A stretch of DNA of 64,000 bases from an uncultured Lachnospiraceae bacterium (lineage in GTDB: Bacteria; Bacillota; Clostridia; Lachnospirales; Lachnospiraceae): NCBI GenBank assembly GCA_902789555.1, contig CADAOF010000002.1:97993-161992 (forward strand). Direction: 5' to 3'. Both the position numbers and the translations under genes were made by a program. Numbering within the stretch: position 1 is the first letter of the stretch; each line of letters starts with the position of its first letter. Below are positions 52,204 through 61,303 of this stretch, piece after piece. The notes under the pieces were generated by a model, which was not told where the DNA came from, searched no databases, and saw only the letters and a program-made list of their open reading frames with translations.

Positions 52204-53226
52204 TTATTCCACCACGGTCTGTTCGGTCTCGCTGATTGCGAAGACCGTGAGGAAGAGGGAATCGAGATCTTCCGTGTTCGTCCACACGCGGTAGTAGTAG
52301 CGGCCGATCGGAACGTTGACGCGGTGCTGTTCCGCTTCATCCTCGTGTACGTACATGCCGCTTGTTTCGATACGGGCCACGGGTGCGCCGTCCTTCGAGA
52401 GGTTGTAAACGAGGTTCGGGAACTTGCTGATAATGTCGGTCTCCAGGCGCAGGCCGCTTTCATGCAGCACGTCCCAGACGTTCTTTCCGTCAAACTTGAA
52501 CCAGGACTTCGCGGAGAAGAACTCGTTGTTGAAGGTCTGGGTCACGGTATGGCCCACCTCGTGCGGCTGCACGGCGCCGGTCACGTGGTTCCTGAACTCG
52601 AAGGGACGGGCGCCGACAAGGTTCTGCTTCAGCATCGTGCCTTCGTAGAGGATGTTCCTGTCTGCATCTTCCATGACATAGCCGGGCTTTAAGCTGTGGC
52701 CGTCGAAGCGGACGTAGTATTCGGTCACGCCGGGGGCGGTCTTGAAGCCCGCAAAATCGGCGCGGCTGGCCGCCGGCGCCTGCTGATCGAGCGCTTTGCT
52801 CTTCTTTGCGGCCTTCACCATCAGAAGGACGCCGAGCACGATCACGAGAGCGCCGCCGCCCATCATGGCCGGGGAGAAGAACTTGCTCACGCTGCTGTTG
52901 GAGTTCCGGTTGGGATCCGCAGGATCGTAAAGGACCTTGATATCCTCGCCGACCTTGGGCGCATTGGGGAGGTTCGGAAAAACGGTCTCGTAGGGCTTTC
53001 CGTCCGCCGTAAAGCTGACGGTTGCGTCGTACTGTTTTTCCTCTTTTCCGTCGATCACTTCACTGTGTTCTTCCACGGCGGTGACCTTACCGACAGTCTC
53101 CACGAAGTTTTCGGTATTGAAGCCGCGGGTCAGGAAACCGAAGACGATCAGGACGATCCCCAGAGGGATCAGGAAACGGGCCGGGCCACTGTTGCGCATG
53201 AAGCGCGCAAATTTGTTCTCAAACAT
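52204..53226 (-). CDS. DUF3592-like membrane protein with C-terminal soluble domain
   Basis: About 340 residues. Helix at about 20-38, an extracytoplasmic beta domain with VGKVTAVEEHSE and VKVLYDPADPNRNS-like strand (KVGEDIKVLYDPADPN) as in DUF3592, a second helix (about 125-143), then a 190-residue cytoplasmic-side domain of mostly strands that recalls tubby/LURP-one-like folds. The start at 53226 has AAAGGAG upstream. Function unknown. Confidence 0.75.
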   Translation of the reverse strand: MFENKFARFMRNSGPARFLIPLGIVLIVFGFLTRGFNTENFVETVGKVTAVEEHSEVIDGKEEKQYDATVSFTADGKPYETVFPNLPNAPKVGEDIKVLYDPADPNRNSNSSVSKFFSPAMMGGGALVIVLGVLLMVKAAKKSKALDQQAPAASRADFAGFKTAPGVTEYYVRFDGHSLKPGYVMEDADRNILYEGTMLKQNLVGARPFEFRNHVTGAVQPHEVGHTVTQTFNNEFFSAKSWFKFDGKNVWDVLHESGLRLETDIISKFPNLVYNLSKDGAPVARIETSGMYVHEDEAEQHRVNVPIGRYYYRVWTNTEDLDSLFLTVFAISETEQTVVE

Positions 53227-53308
53227 GTCTGTCTGCTCCTTTTGCATGTCTCATCTGCCGCTCTCCGTCCCGGGAAGCGGCGCATGCGGCATCTGCCGCA
53301 CAAAAATT

Positions 53309-53338
53309 ATTATCTCACGAAGTACCCTGCCGTGTCAA
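53309..53338 (-). promoter_or_regulatory. Promoter of DUF3592-like gene
   Basis: On minus TTGACA (53333-53338), 18-base spacer, GATAAT (53309-53314). Confidence 0.65.
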
Positions 53339-53392
53339 CGGCAAGACGTCTTTTTGACACTATTGCGGGTCCGTATCCGCTTAAAAAGCGGT

Positions 53393-54805
53393 TTACGCCT
53401 GCCTGCCGAGAACTTCTTCCTTCTGCATCTGCAGTTCGGCGATCTGCTTCTTGCCGAGCGGATAGACGAAGCGCAGGATGATGAAGACGAGAAGGAACAG
53501 GACCGCGGGGATCATCACGGAGGAGTTGTACATGCTCTTCAGGGCTTCCGCGGAAAGGCCTTCGGTCTTCAGCTCGCTGCCGTTGTAGCCGATCTTCAGG
53601 AGCGGGACGTTGATGAGCACGGTCGCGACAGTCTGGCCGAGCTTGCGCATGAAGGAATAGAAGGCGTAGCTCGTAGCCTCGTCGTTCAGCCCGTAGGTCA
53701 CCTTGTTGTAGTCGATCGCATCTGTCGCGAGCGCCCAGATCAGCAGGAAGATGAATGCCGTGCCGATGCCGCTCATGAGACAGGCCGCGAGATACAACCA
53801 GACGCTGGTGACGCCGAAGAGCGCCAGCACGAAGAGCAGGATATAGAAGGCTGCGGCGACCAGGATGCCGTAGGAGCAGACCTCTCTCCGGCCGAACTTA
53901 TTGCCGAGCTTCGTGGCAAAGAACATGACGACGGCCACGGGCAGGTACTGGAATACCGTAGGCAGCATGGTCAGGCCGGGCTTGCCGAAATAATGGTGGA
54001 ACAGATAGGTGTTGTAGCCCTGGCCGAACATCTGCGCGGCAAGGAAGAGCATGCTCGCGAGGCTGACCGCCATGAACGGGCGGCTCTTCACGAGGATCTT
54101 GATGACGCGCATCGTTTCGCCCTTCTGTCTGGGCGCGGGCTTCGATTCCACGCGTTCCTTCGTCCAGGCGTAGCAGAGCATGTAGGCGATGACGCTGAGC
54201 ACGGCGATGGCGGCTGCACCGATGAGGACCTTGTTCTGGCTCATCTGCCTGGTCCCGTCCGCGAGCTTCACGTAGCAGATGCTGGCAAGGACCATGGCGG
54301 GCATGGCGCCGAAGGTGGAACCGATGGAGCGGAACACGGACAGCGCAGAGCGCTCCTTATCGTCGGAGGTGATGACCTGCGCGAGAGATCCGTAGGGGAT
54401 GTTGATGCAGGTGTACAGCATGCCGAAGAAGATGTAGGTGACATAGATCCAGGCGAGCCTTCCGCCGGCACCAAAGCCCCTGACATCCAGGAACATCAGG
54501 ACCGCGGCGAGCGCGACCGGTACGGCGAAGATCTTGATCCATCTGCGGTAGCGGCCGTCCTTACCGGGCTTCGCACCGTCGATGAGGCGGCCCCAGATCG
54601 GGTCGTTGACCGCGTCCCAGATGCGGGCGATGATGGTCATGATCATGACGCTTAAAACGCTGATCTCCAGGACGTCGGTGTAGTACTTGTTCAGGACGCT
54701 CTGGGTCAGGCCAAAGACCAGGCAGGACGCCAGGTCACCCATGGCATAGCCGATCTTATCCTTTGCCTTGATCCCGCTCGTGCGGGAAATGTAAGATTGC
54801 TCCAC
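53393..54805 (-). CDS. GPH-family (MFS) glycoside:cation symporter
   Basis: 470 residues with twelve helices. KIGYAMGDLASCLVFGLTQS at the start, ARIWDAVNDPIWGRLIDGAK in the first cytoplasmic loop and DAIDYNKVTYGLNDEATSYA in the second half are family signatures of the melibiose/xyloside/glucuronide symporters. It lies 140 bp downstream of the GH31 glycosidase gene and is probably its transporter. The 140-bp gap holds a GC-rich, imperfectly repeated stretch and no gene. Confidence 0.9.
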   Translation of the reverse strand: MEQSYISRTSGIKAKDKIGYAMGDLASCLVFGLTQSVLNKYYTDVLEISVLSVMIMTIIARIWDAVNDPIWGRLIDGAKPGKDGRYRRWIKIFAVPVALAAVLMFLDVRGFGAGGRLAWIYVTYIFFGMLYTCINIPYGSLAQVITSDDKERSALSVFRSIGSTFGAMPAMVLASICYVKLADGTRQMSQNKVLIGAAAIAVLSVIAYMLCYAWTKERVESKPAPRQKGETMRVIKILVKSRPFMAVSLASMLFLAAQMFGQGYNTYLFHHYFGKPGLTMLPTVFQYLPVAVVMFFATKLGNKFGRREVCSYGILVAAAFYILLFVLALFGVTSVWLYLAACLMSGIGTAFIFLLIWALATDAIDYNKVTYGLNDEATSYAFYSFMRKLGQTVATVLINVPLLKIGYNGSELKTEGLSAEALKSMYNSSVMIPAVLFLLVFIILRFVYPLGKKQIAELQMQKEEVLGRQA

Positions 54806-54945
54806 GGTGATTCTCCTTTATGTGAAAATAATGAAGTGCTTATTCTTGCGGCCTCGCTGCCTCGGGTAAACTTTCTCAGCTCCGCTCCGCTTACGCTTCG
54901 AAGTCGCTTCGAAAGTTCACTCCGGGCGCGCTCGGCCGCTTTTTC

Positions 54946-56955
54946 TCAGCGTTTTTTCCGGCTCTGCGGGACGTCTCCGGTCTCTGCAGCCGCGCGGAAA
55001 ACTTCCGTAAATTCGCTGCCGGCGCGGTAAAAGACCGGTATCTTCCCGAGCGGCGCCTGCGCAGTGAAGGACAGCGGCCCGTAATGCGTCTTCCCGTCCC
55101 AGAGGCCGATCCATTTTCCTGCAGGCAGATGCACGCGGCGCCAGGTCTTCCTTTTTTCGATCACCGGGCAGACGAAAAGATCGTCGCCGAGGAAATAGGC
55201 GTAGGGATCGCGGCTCTCCTGAATGCTTCCGGCTTCCCAGAAGTCCGGACGCATGGCGGGGATGCCCTCCTTCGCGTCTTCCAGCAGCCGTTCGAGATAC
55301 GGGCGGAGCGCGGCGTGAACTTTCGACAGCATCACGGTATAGGGTGCGACGCCCTCGTCGTACGGCTGGGCATTCGTCCAGGGGCGGATCGCCTCGTGGC
55401 TGCGCATGAGCGGGGAGAAGGTCCCCATCTCCATCCAGCGGATGAAGAGTTCGGCATCGCGCTTCATCTTCCCGAAGGTGAAGAAGCCGCCGATGTCGCC
55501 GTGGACGAGCGGGACACCCGAGAAGCCGAGCGAGAAGCTGGCCGGCATCACGCAGGGCATGCCGTAGTCCTTCGTCAGGTCGGTGTGCTGGTCGCCGTTC
55601 CAGAGGATGGGCGCGTACGCCGCAATGCCCAGATAGCCGGAGCGCGAGAAGAACATCTCGTCGCCCGTACCGAATTCCTCAATGGCTTCGCGGTTCACCT
55701 TCGCCCACAGGACCGGCCAGACGTTGTGGAGCTTCGTCGGATCGCCGTCATGCAGGACGCAGTCGGTGGGCAGGTATTCGCCGAAGTCGGCCATCCAGCC
55801 CGAAATGCCGAGCGCGAGCATGTTGTCGCGGATGAGGGTCTCCTTGACGTATTTCACGACTTCGGGGTCGGTCAGGTCCAGCATGCCGGCGTCGAAGGTC
55901 GTCGATTTGATATGGTAGATGCTGCCGTCCGCGCGGCGGATGAGATAGCCCTTCTCCGCGCACTCCTCATAGAGGCGGCCGCCTTTCACGAGATACGGAT
56001 TGATGTAGGCGAGGAAGCGGATGCCCTTTTCGCGGAGCTTTGCGACCGCCTCCTTCAGACCGGGATAGAGTTCTTCGCTCACTTCCCAGTTCCACCAGAC
56101 CTGCTTGCCCATGACCGTGCGGTTCTCGCCGCACCAGTCCTGGCACCAGACGCCGGCGACCCGCGCACCGGCTTCCTGCAGGGCAAAGGCTTTTTCCAGC
56201 ACGCGTTCCGTACCGCCCTGTACGCCCACGATCATGCCGTCCAGGCACCAGTCGGGCAGGTACTGCCGCACCGGATGGAGCCGTGCGAGGCGCCTTGCCT
56301 GTTCGCGGAAGCTGTCCGCCTGCGAGAGGATCATCTCCTCCGGGCAGGCATCGAAGCCGAAACGGTAAAAGCTGCCGTCCAGGCTGCTCACGCCGTCGTA
56401 GGGTGTTTCGAAAAGCACCATGAGGCCTCTGTCCGATACAAAGACGGGCATCGGCGCGTAGCTGCCGATCTCCCTATGCGGTTTTTCCTGATAAAACGCG
56501 GCGGGCAGGAGCGTTTTTTCGATGATCGTCTTCGCCTTGATGTGTTCCGAGACGAAATTGACCACCGCTTCGCCCTTCAGATTGACCTGCCGGTACTGTT
56601 CGCCGCCGCCGAAGATGCCTTCCTCCGGATCGGCCGGCAGGGCAAATTCATAGCCCCAGCCTTCTTCGCCGCTGATCTTCAGACGCAGCATCCCTTCCCC
56701 GGGTTCGGAAAGGTTCACACGGACGAGACGGCCTTCCGCCGAAAAGAGGAGCGTTCCGTCTTCGTCCGTTTTCAGTTCGGTCAGGGCGATCCTGGCCTTT
56801 TCCACGATGGTCTCCTTCACGGTCCCGCGGTTCGACACATAGGTCTTTTCCTTCCGGATCGCGAAAATGAAGGGTTTTTCCGGCGAATGCATGGCGATGG
56901 TCCGGCCGCCGAGAGTCACGGTCCAGACACTGTTTTCAATATGGGGACGGTACAT
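54946..56955 (-). CDS. GH31 alpha-glycosidase of the YihQ clade
   Basis: 669 residues, cytoplasmic (no signal). GISGWMADFGEYLPTD carries the nucleophile Asp390 and LWNGDQHTD the acid/base Asp455; both contexts closely resemble E. coli YihQ sulfoquinovosidase. From memory of YihQ, sulfosugar recognition uses Gln262, Gln288, Arg301, Trp304 and Tyr508; the aligned residues here are Gln246, Gln272, Gln285, Trp288 and Phe491, so the Arg and Tyr are lost. It is likely an exo-alpha-glycosidase, but not clearly a sulfoquinovosidase. AAGGAG sets the start. It lies between the isomerase and symporter genes. Confidence 0.88.
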   Translation of the reverse strand: MYRPHIENSVWTVTLGGRTIAMHSPEKPFIFAIRKEKTYVSNRGTVKETIVEKARIALTELKTDEDGTLLFSAEGRLVRVNLSEPGEGMLRLKISGEEGWGYEFALPADPEEGIFGGGEQYRQVNLKGEAVVNFVSEHIKAKTIIEKTLLPAAFYQEKPHREIGSYAPMPVFVSDRGLMVLFETPYDGVSSLDGSFYRFGFDACPEEMILSQADSFREQARRLARLHPVRQYLPDWCLDGMIVGVQGGTERVLEKAFALQEAGARVAGVWCQDWCGENRTVMGKQVWWNWEVSEELYPGLKEAVAKLREKGIRFLAYINPYLVKGGRLYEECAEKGYLIRRADGSIYHIKSTTFDAGMLDLTDPEVVKYVKETLIRDNMLALGISGWMADFGEYLPTDCVLHDGDPTKLHNVWPVLWAKVNREAIEEFGTGDEMFFSRSGYLGIAAYAPILWNGDQHTDLTKDYGMPCVMPASFSLGFSGVPLVHGDIGGFFTFGKMKRDAELFIRWMEMGTFSPLMRSHEAIRPWTNAQPYDEGVAPYTVMLSKVHAALRPYLERLLEDAKEGIPAMRPDFWEAGSIQESRDPYAYFLGDDLFVCPVIEKRKTWRRVHLPAGKWIGLWDGKTHYGPLSFTAQAPLGKIPVFYRAGSEFTEVFRAAAETGDVPQSRKKR

Positions 56956-56992
56956 GTTTTCTCCTTTTCGGCAGATGCGGGCCCTCACCCGC

Positions 56993-58441
56993 TCAGTTCT
57001 GCCGGTCTCCCTCTTCCGGGAGAGGGTATTCGCAGACCTTGAAGCCGTACAGGCCGGCAAGCGCCTTCAGCGTTCCGGCGTGGCGGCCGTGAATCACGGC
57101 AAAGTGCGGTTCGAAACCCGCGGCGACGCTCTGTTCCACGAGGGCGCGGCTGTCCGCGTCGGTGCGGACGACGAGCGAGGTCCCGATGAACTGTTTCGGT
57201 CTGTCAAGCGCTTCGCCTTCCGCGATGAAGAAGCGGAAGCTGCCGTCCGGCTCGCGGCCGATGCGGAAGATGGTCGCCGAAGGGAAGCTCTCGCAGCCGA
57301 AATCCATGGCCGGGCCGATCTTCCGGTTCGGATGCACGCCCACCGCGGCGCCGGTATCCCTGCGCGCCAGCGAACAGGCAGCCATGCCGCAGTGCCAGAA
57401 GGTCAGAGTATTTTCTTCTTCATCAAGCGCGACGGGATCGCCGAAGAAGACCGGCCTTCCCGAAAGTTCCTGCCCGATCCACATGGACAGCGCGCCGTAA
57501 AGGTCGGCTTCGCAGGCCGCCGCGACGCCTTCGTCGTTCAGGAGCGAGAGCACCGTGCAGACGGGCGTGCCGAATTCGGTGAAGAGATCCGGCCAGCAGC
57601 GGGACGCGAGCGCGCCGATCCCGTTTTCGCGGACGAAATCCGTGTACGCCTTGTACAGGCGGGCGTGGTCCAGGCGGTTCTTCTCCGGCGTCTTCCCGAA
57701 GCCGCAGGTCGCTTCTTCCGTGCGCGCAAGGTATTCCGCACACTCTTCGTCGGCATAGCTCTTCGCCTTATTAATGAGTTCGCGGACTTCGACCGAGACC
57801 AGCTCTGCGCCAAAGTTGTGCATCATTTCGGCATCCAGCGCGCGGCCGAAACCGAAGCCCTGGGGCGTGTGGCCGACCGCGGCGATCTTCAGACTGCGCA
57901 TCTTGTCCCGGATCGAAGCCGCAAAGACTTCTTCGGGGGTCTTCTCCCGCTCTTCCGGCTTCTCATCAAGAAGCGACGTGACACATTCGTCCGCCGCAGC
58001 CCTGATCGCTTTCCGTACGGCTTCCCTGACGTTTTCCTCTTCGGGCGCACCGAAAACGTAGGAAAACGGCCGGTTCCCGAAGTTCCGCAGCGTGTGCGCC
58101 GCCGAATAGGCGCCGGTCAGGGAGTTCAGCTTCAGCCGCCCCCCGTCGCCCGCCGGCTCGCGCAGGGTCCAGAGAAGGACCGGGCCGTCGTAGCGGCGCA
58201 GGACCTCCGCCATATAGGCACCGTTCGCGAAAGTCAGGTCCTGAAAGATGACCAGACCGGGCCGAAGCGGCGCAAGAAAGTCCCGAAGAGCCTCCACCGA
58301 AAGCAGGGGCTTGTCCGGGACAACAACATCTCCGTCAATGCTTTTCAGGAGCCTGACGGAGCGTGCGAACTGATCGGCCGCCGTTTCCATGTGGAAAGTT
58401 CCGACGCCGACCGGCAGATATACGGTAATTAACGATTCCAT
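56993..58441 (-). CDS. L-fucose/L-arabinose isomerase-like protein
   Basis: 482 residues. N-terminal PVGVGTFHMETAADQFARSV, the middle segment GFGFGRALDAEMMHNFGAEL and the C-terminal GFEPHFAVIHGRHAGTLKAL fit the FucI/AraA-like superfamily of metal-dependent aldose-ketose isomerases. It likely isomerises the aldose freed by the downstream glycosidase. It opens the minus operon behind a consensus promoter with a dyad in the spacer; CGGAGGTG is the RBS. Confidence 0.82.
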   Translation of the reverse strand: MESLITVYLPVGVGTFHMETAADQFARSVRLLKSIDGDVVVPDKPLLSVEALRDFLAPLRPGLVIFQDLTFANGAYMAEVLRRYDGPVLLWTLREPAGDGGRLKLNSLTGAYSAAHTLRNFGNRPFSYVFGAPEEENVREAVRKAIRAAADECVTSLLDEKPEEREKTPEEVFAASIRDKMRSLKIAAVGHTPQGFGFGRALDAEMMHNFGAELVSVEVRELINKAKSYADEECAEYLARTEEATCGFGKTPEKNRLDHARLYKAYTDFVRENGIGALASRCWPDLFTEFGTPVCTVLSLLNDEGVAAACEADLYGALSMWIGQELSGRPVFFGDPVALDEEENTLTFWHCGMAACSLARRDTGAAVGVHPNRKIGPAMDFGCESFPSATIFRIGREPDGSFRFFIAEGEALDRPKQFIGTSLVVRTDADSRALVEQSVAAGFEPHFAVIHGRHAGTLKALAGLYGFKVCEYPLPEEGDRQN

Positions 58442-58474
58442 GGCACCTCCGGTGCATTTCTGAATTCTCTAGCA

Positions 58475-58503
58475 ATTTTATGCGCGATCGCATTTCATGT
58501 CAA
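58475..58503 (-). promoter_or_regulatory. Promoter of isomerase-glycosidase-symporter operon
   Basis: On minus TTGACA (58498-58503), 17-base spacer, TAAAAT (58475-58480). The spacer holds the dyad ATGCG-N4-CGCAT (58480-58493), a possible repressor site; the -35 overlaps the end of the neighbouring gene. Confidence 0.8.
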
Positions 58504-59615
58504 GGGGCGGGAGCCGTTTCGCCTTCGATCCAGTCCGTGATCACGGCAGTGACGTAGGCCTGTTCCTCTTCCGTCAGGACCTTGCCCGCCGGGATGTGAT
58601 GCCATTTTTCCAGGCAGGCACGGCAGCAGCAGGCAGTCGCGTGCTGGGCGATGAAGACCGGATGTCCCTTCATGGGCGTCTGTTTCCCGTCATTGTCGGG
58701 GTTTTCCGGCGCCAGGCGTTTCGCGACGATCTCCGCGGCGTGGCGGCGGACCGTCTCCATGCCTTTCTCCGCGACGTACTTTCTGTCCTCTTCGCTCAGG
58801 TGAAAGCGGCTCCGGAAGGCCGAGCGCCCGAGGGCTTCCCGCAGCGCCTCCCGCGGCGGCAGGCGGTAGACGACGGCCGCGCCGGAATTCTCCCCGGGAA
58901 CGTAGCTCCAGCCGGACTTCCGCGCCTGCGGGATCTGGTCCTTCCGCTCGATACGGTAGGTCCTGCCGTCCATGACGAAGACTGCCCCCGTCTGCTTGAA
59001 AGTAAAGGGCACACCCTGACGGATGCATTCCCGCCGGACCTCGCGGATCCATTTATCCTCACAGGGTCTGGCCTTCGGTCCCGACTCGCCGCCGCAGGTC
59101 ACATGCTCAATGAGGCCCGTCGCCAGATACTTCTCCATTTCCACGGGGCCGAGCATGGGCTCGCCGATCAGCTCTCGGTGCTTAAGCGGCAGATCCAGCA
59201 GGACCGGCAGGCGCAGGTCCGCCCGCGTCTGGTCTTCGCAGGTACTGCAGACCGTGACGTTGTCCCAGCCGTCTCCCCAGTCCGGCGGCGCACACTCCCT
59301 GAAGCGCCCGATCCGCTTGGTGATGATGAAAAAGTGCAGGTCCGTCCGCGCGCGGATCATGTCCCAGCACGCCGGCCGCCATGCATCCGCCTCGTCCAGG
59401 AAGAAATCCGAGGTCATGCAGGTGAAAACGGTTCCGCCCTCCGGCGTCAGCTTATATTTCCCCTTCCGGTCCTTCTTCAGCGGCAGGTCAAAATCGCCCG
59501 TCTTTGTCACGGCGGACGCGTCTTTTCCTATGCTTTCGTCCCGGCGGTAAACGTAGCAGTTCGCGCAGCCGGGACTGATCTTACGGCAGCCGTGCCAGGG
59601 ATTCCAGACAGACAT
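58500..59615 (-). CDS. DUF5131 (phage Gp37/Gp68-type) - DUF4186 fusion
   Basis: About 371 residues. The N-terminal part has WNPWHGCRKISPGCANCYVYRRD, in two stretches: a cysteine cluster (C-x7-C-x2-C type) that may hold an iron-sulfur site, and FFIITKRIGRFRE further on, as in DUF5131. The last 110 residues (HLSEEDRKYVAEKGMETVRRHA, again in parts, then APENPDNDGKQTPMKGHPVF and IAQHATACCCRACLEKWH) match DUF4186, normally a separate protein. It starts 2 bp after the acetyltransferase stop. No function is known for either part. Confidence 0.83.
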   Translation of the reverse strand: MSVWNPWHGCRKISPGCANCYVYRRDESIGKDASAVTKTGDFDLPLKKDRKGKYKLTPEGGTVFTCMTSDFFLDEADAWRPACWDMIRARTDLHFFIITKRIGRFRECAPPDWGDGWDNVTVCSTCEDQTRADLRLPVLLDLPLKHRELIGEPMLGPVEMEKYLATGLIEHVTCGGESGPKARPCEDKWIREVRRECIRQGVPFTFKQTGAVFVMDGRTYRIERKDQIPQARKSGWSYVPGENSGAAVVYRLPPREALREALGRSAFRSRFHLSEEDRKYVAEKGMETVRRHAAEIVAKRLAPENPDNDGKQTPMKGHPVFIAQHATACCCRACLEKWHHIPAGKVLTEEEQAYVTAVITDWIEGETAPAP

Positions 59616-59617
59616 GG

Positions 59618-60268
59618 TCAGTGAGCCCTCTTCGAAAGGGGCGGACGGTCGTTCACATAGGTCTCCCATACGCCGATCCGGTCGTTTTCGTCGAGTTTCC
59701 GGATCACGCGCGCGGGCACGCCGCCGACGATGCAGTCCGGCGGAACGTCCCTGGTCACCACGGCTCCTGCCGCAATGATGCTGTTCTCGCCGACGGTGAC
59801 GCCGCCGGAAATGATGACGCCCGAGCTGATCCAGCAGTTATTCCTGATCGTGATAGGCTTCGCGTATTCCAGATCGTGGACCCCGTCCGGGTATTCCCGG
59901 ATGATCCGTTCTTCGGCAAGGTAGGGATGCATGGGCGCCGCGAGCGTCACGTTCGCCCCGATCCAGACGTCGTCCCCCAGCGTGATGGGCGCGACGTCCA
60001 GGAAAGTGCAGCCGTAATTGACGAAGCAGTCTTTCCCCACGCTGATATTGACGCCGTATTCACAGTAAAACGGACCGAAAACGACCAGATCCTTCCCCGC
60101 GGACGAGGGGATCAGTTTTTCCAGCAGGCGCGCCTTTTTCCGGCGGCGCCTGAGCGGCGTCCTGTTGAAGCGGTCACAGAGTTCCATGCCCTGCCTGTGC
60201 CGCGGATCGATATCTTCCTTGCCGGGGTCGTAGAGCCGCCCCGTCGTCATCCGTTCCCATTCTGTCAT
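59618..60268 (-). CDS. Maltose/galactoside O-acetyltransferase-like protein
   Basis: 216 residues with a left-handed beta-helix of hexapeptide repeats: GKDLVVFGPFYCEYGVNISVG, read in two parts, DDVWIGANVTLAAPMHPY with the catalytic His, and the closing GVTVGENSIIAAGAVVTRDV. This fits the LacA/Maa family that acetylates sugars with acetyl-CoA. It is the first gene of a minus operon with the DUF5131-DUF4186 gene. Confidence 0.9.
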   Translation of the reverse strand: MTEWERMTTGRLYDPGKEDIDPRHRQGMELCDRFNRTPLRRRRKKARLLEKLIPSSAGKDLVVFGPFYCEYGVNISVGKDCFVNYGCTFLDVAPITLGDDVWIGANVTLAAPMHPYLAEERIIREYPDGVHDLEYAKPITIRNNCWISSGVIISGGVTVGENSIIAAGAVVTRDVPPDCIVGGVPARVIRKLDENDRIGVWETYVNDRPPLSKRAH

Positions 60269-60313
60269 TGTTTCGTCTCCTCCGGGTCCGCAGATCCTGA
60301 TCCCGATGCAGTC

Positions 60314-60322
60314 ATTATATCA
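60314..60322 (-). promoter_or_regulatory. Extended -10 promoter of acetyltransferase gene
   Basis: On minus TGATATAAT; no convincing -35. The same nine bases form the dpaL -10. Confidence 0.55.
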
Positions 60323-60376
60323 GCCGGAGCGGGAGATTTCCAGCAGAAAACAGGGTGGGACGGAGGCGCCTTTGCC

Positions 60377-60404
60377 TTGACATTCCCGCCGCCTGTGCTA
60401 TGCT
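60377..60404 (+). promoter_or_regulatory. Promoter of transketolase operon
   Basis: TTGACA (60377-60382), 16-base spacer, TATGCT (60399-60404) with TG one base before it (extended -10). Confidence 0.8.
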
Positions 60405-60436
60405 AATGGCGCATCAAATCATCCGGAGGCGACAAG

Positions 60437-61300
60437 TTGAATCCATCTCTCAAACAGCACTGTCTGGACATCCGCTGCGACACCCTGCGGGCCATCGGGC
60501 ACCTCGGCGTCGGCCACATCGGCGGCTGTCTGTCCGTCATCGAACTCCTCACCGTCTTATATTTTGAGGCCATGAACATCGATCCCGCGCAGCCGAAAAT
60601 GCCCGGCCGCGACCGTTTCATCTGCTCCAAGGGGCATGCCGGTCCGGCCGTATATGCGGCGCTCGCGAACCGCGGCTTTTTCCCGAAGGAAATGCTGCTG
60701 ACCCTGAACCAGGGCGGGACCGACCTCCCTTCGCACTGCGACATGAACCGGACGCCCGGCATCGACATGACTACCGGCTCGCTCGGCCAGGGCTTTTCCT
60801 GCGCCGTCGGCGCCGCCCTCGGTTCAAAACTTGAAGGCGACGGAGCCGTCATCTACACCCTGATCGGCGACGGCGAAAGCCAGGAAGGCCAGATCTGGGA
60901 AGCCGCCATGTTTGCGGCGGCAAAGCACCTGGATCACCTGATCGCCTTTACCGATTACAATAAACTGCAGATCGACGATACGGTGGCGAAGGTGAACGAC
61001 ATCGCGCCGCTTGCCGACAAATGGAAAGCCTTCGGCTGGAACGTCATCGACGTCGTGGACGGGAACGACCTCGCCGCCGTCTCGGCAGCCGTGGACAGGG
61101 CCCGCGCGAACACCGGTTCCGGCCGGCCGACCATGGTCATTCTGAACACGAAGAAGGGCTGCGGCGTGCCCGCCGTCGAAGCGATGGGCGCCGGCAACCA
61201 CAACTGCCCCTTCACCGAAGCCGAAGCGGACGAAGCCATCCGCGCGCTTCGGGAAGCCTTTGCCCGCGAAGAAGCCGGAAACGGCGGAAAGGAGGCCTGA
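60437..61300 (+). CDS. Transketolase, N-terminal (TPP-binding) subunit
   Basis: 287 residues. The thiamine-diphosphate site is GDGESQEGQIWEAAMFAA followed by FTDYNKLQIDD, with GLGVGHIGG-like HLGVGHIGGCLSVIE and FICSKGHAGPAVYAAL near the N-terminus. The TTG start at 60437 has GGAGGCGA upstream. The split N/C arrangement is common in anaerobes. It opens a four-gene operon and moves two-carbon ketol units between sugars. Confidence 0.93.
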   Translation: MNPSLKQHCLDIRCDTLRAIGHLGVGHIGGCLSVIELLTVLYFEAMNIDPAQPKMPGRDRFICSKGHAGPAVYAALANRGFFPKEMLLTLNQGGTDLPSHCDMNRTPGIDMTTGSLGQGFSCAVGAALGSKLEGDGAVIYTLIGDGESQEGQIWEAAMFAAAKHLDHLIAFTDYNKLQIDDTVAKVNDIAPLADKWKAFGWNVIDVVDGNDLAAVSAAVDRARANTGSGRPTMVILNTKKGCGVPAVEAMGAGNHNCPFTEAEADEAIRALREAFAREEAGNGGKEA

Positions 61301-61303
61301 GCC

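Noticed and set aside
54946-56955. Calling the GH31 enzyme a sulfoquinovosidase outright
   Set aside because: The Arg and Tyr needed for sulfonate binding in known enzymes are Gln and Phe here, so only the clade is stated.
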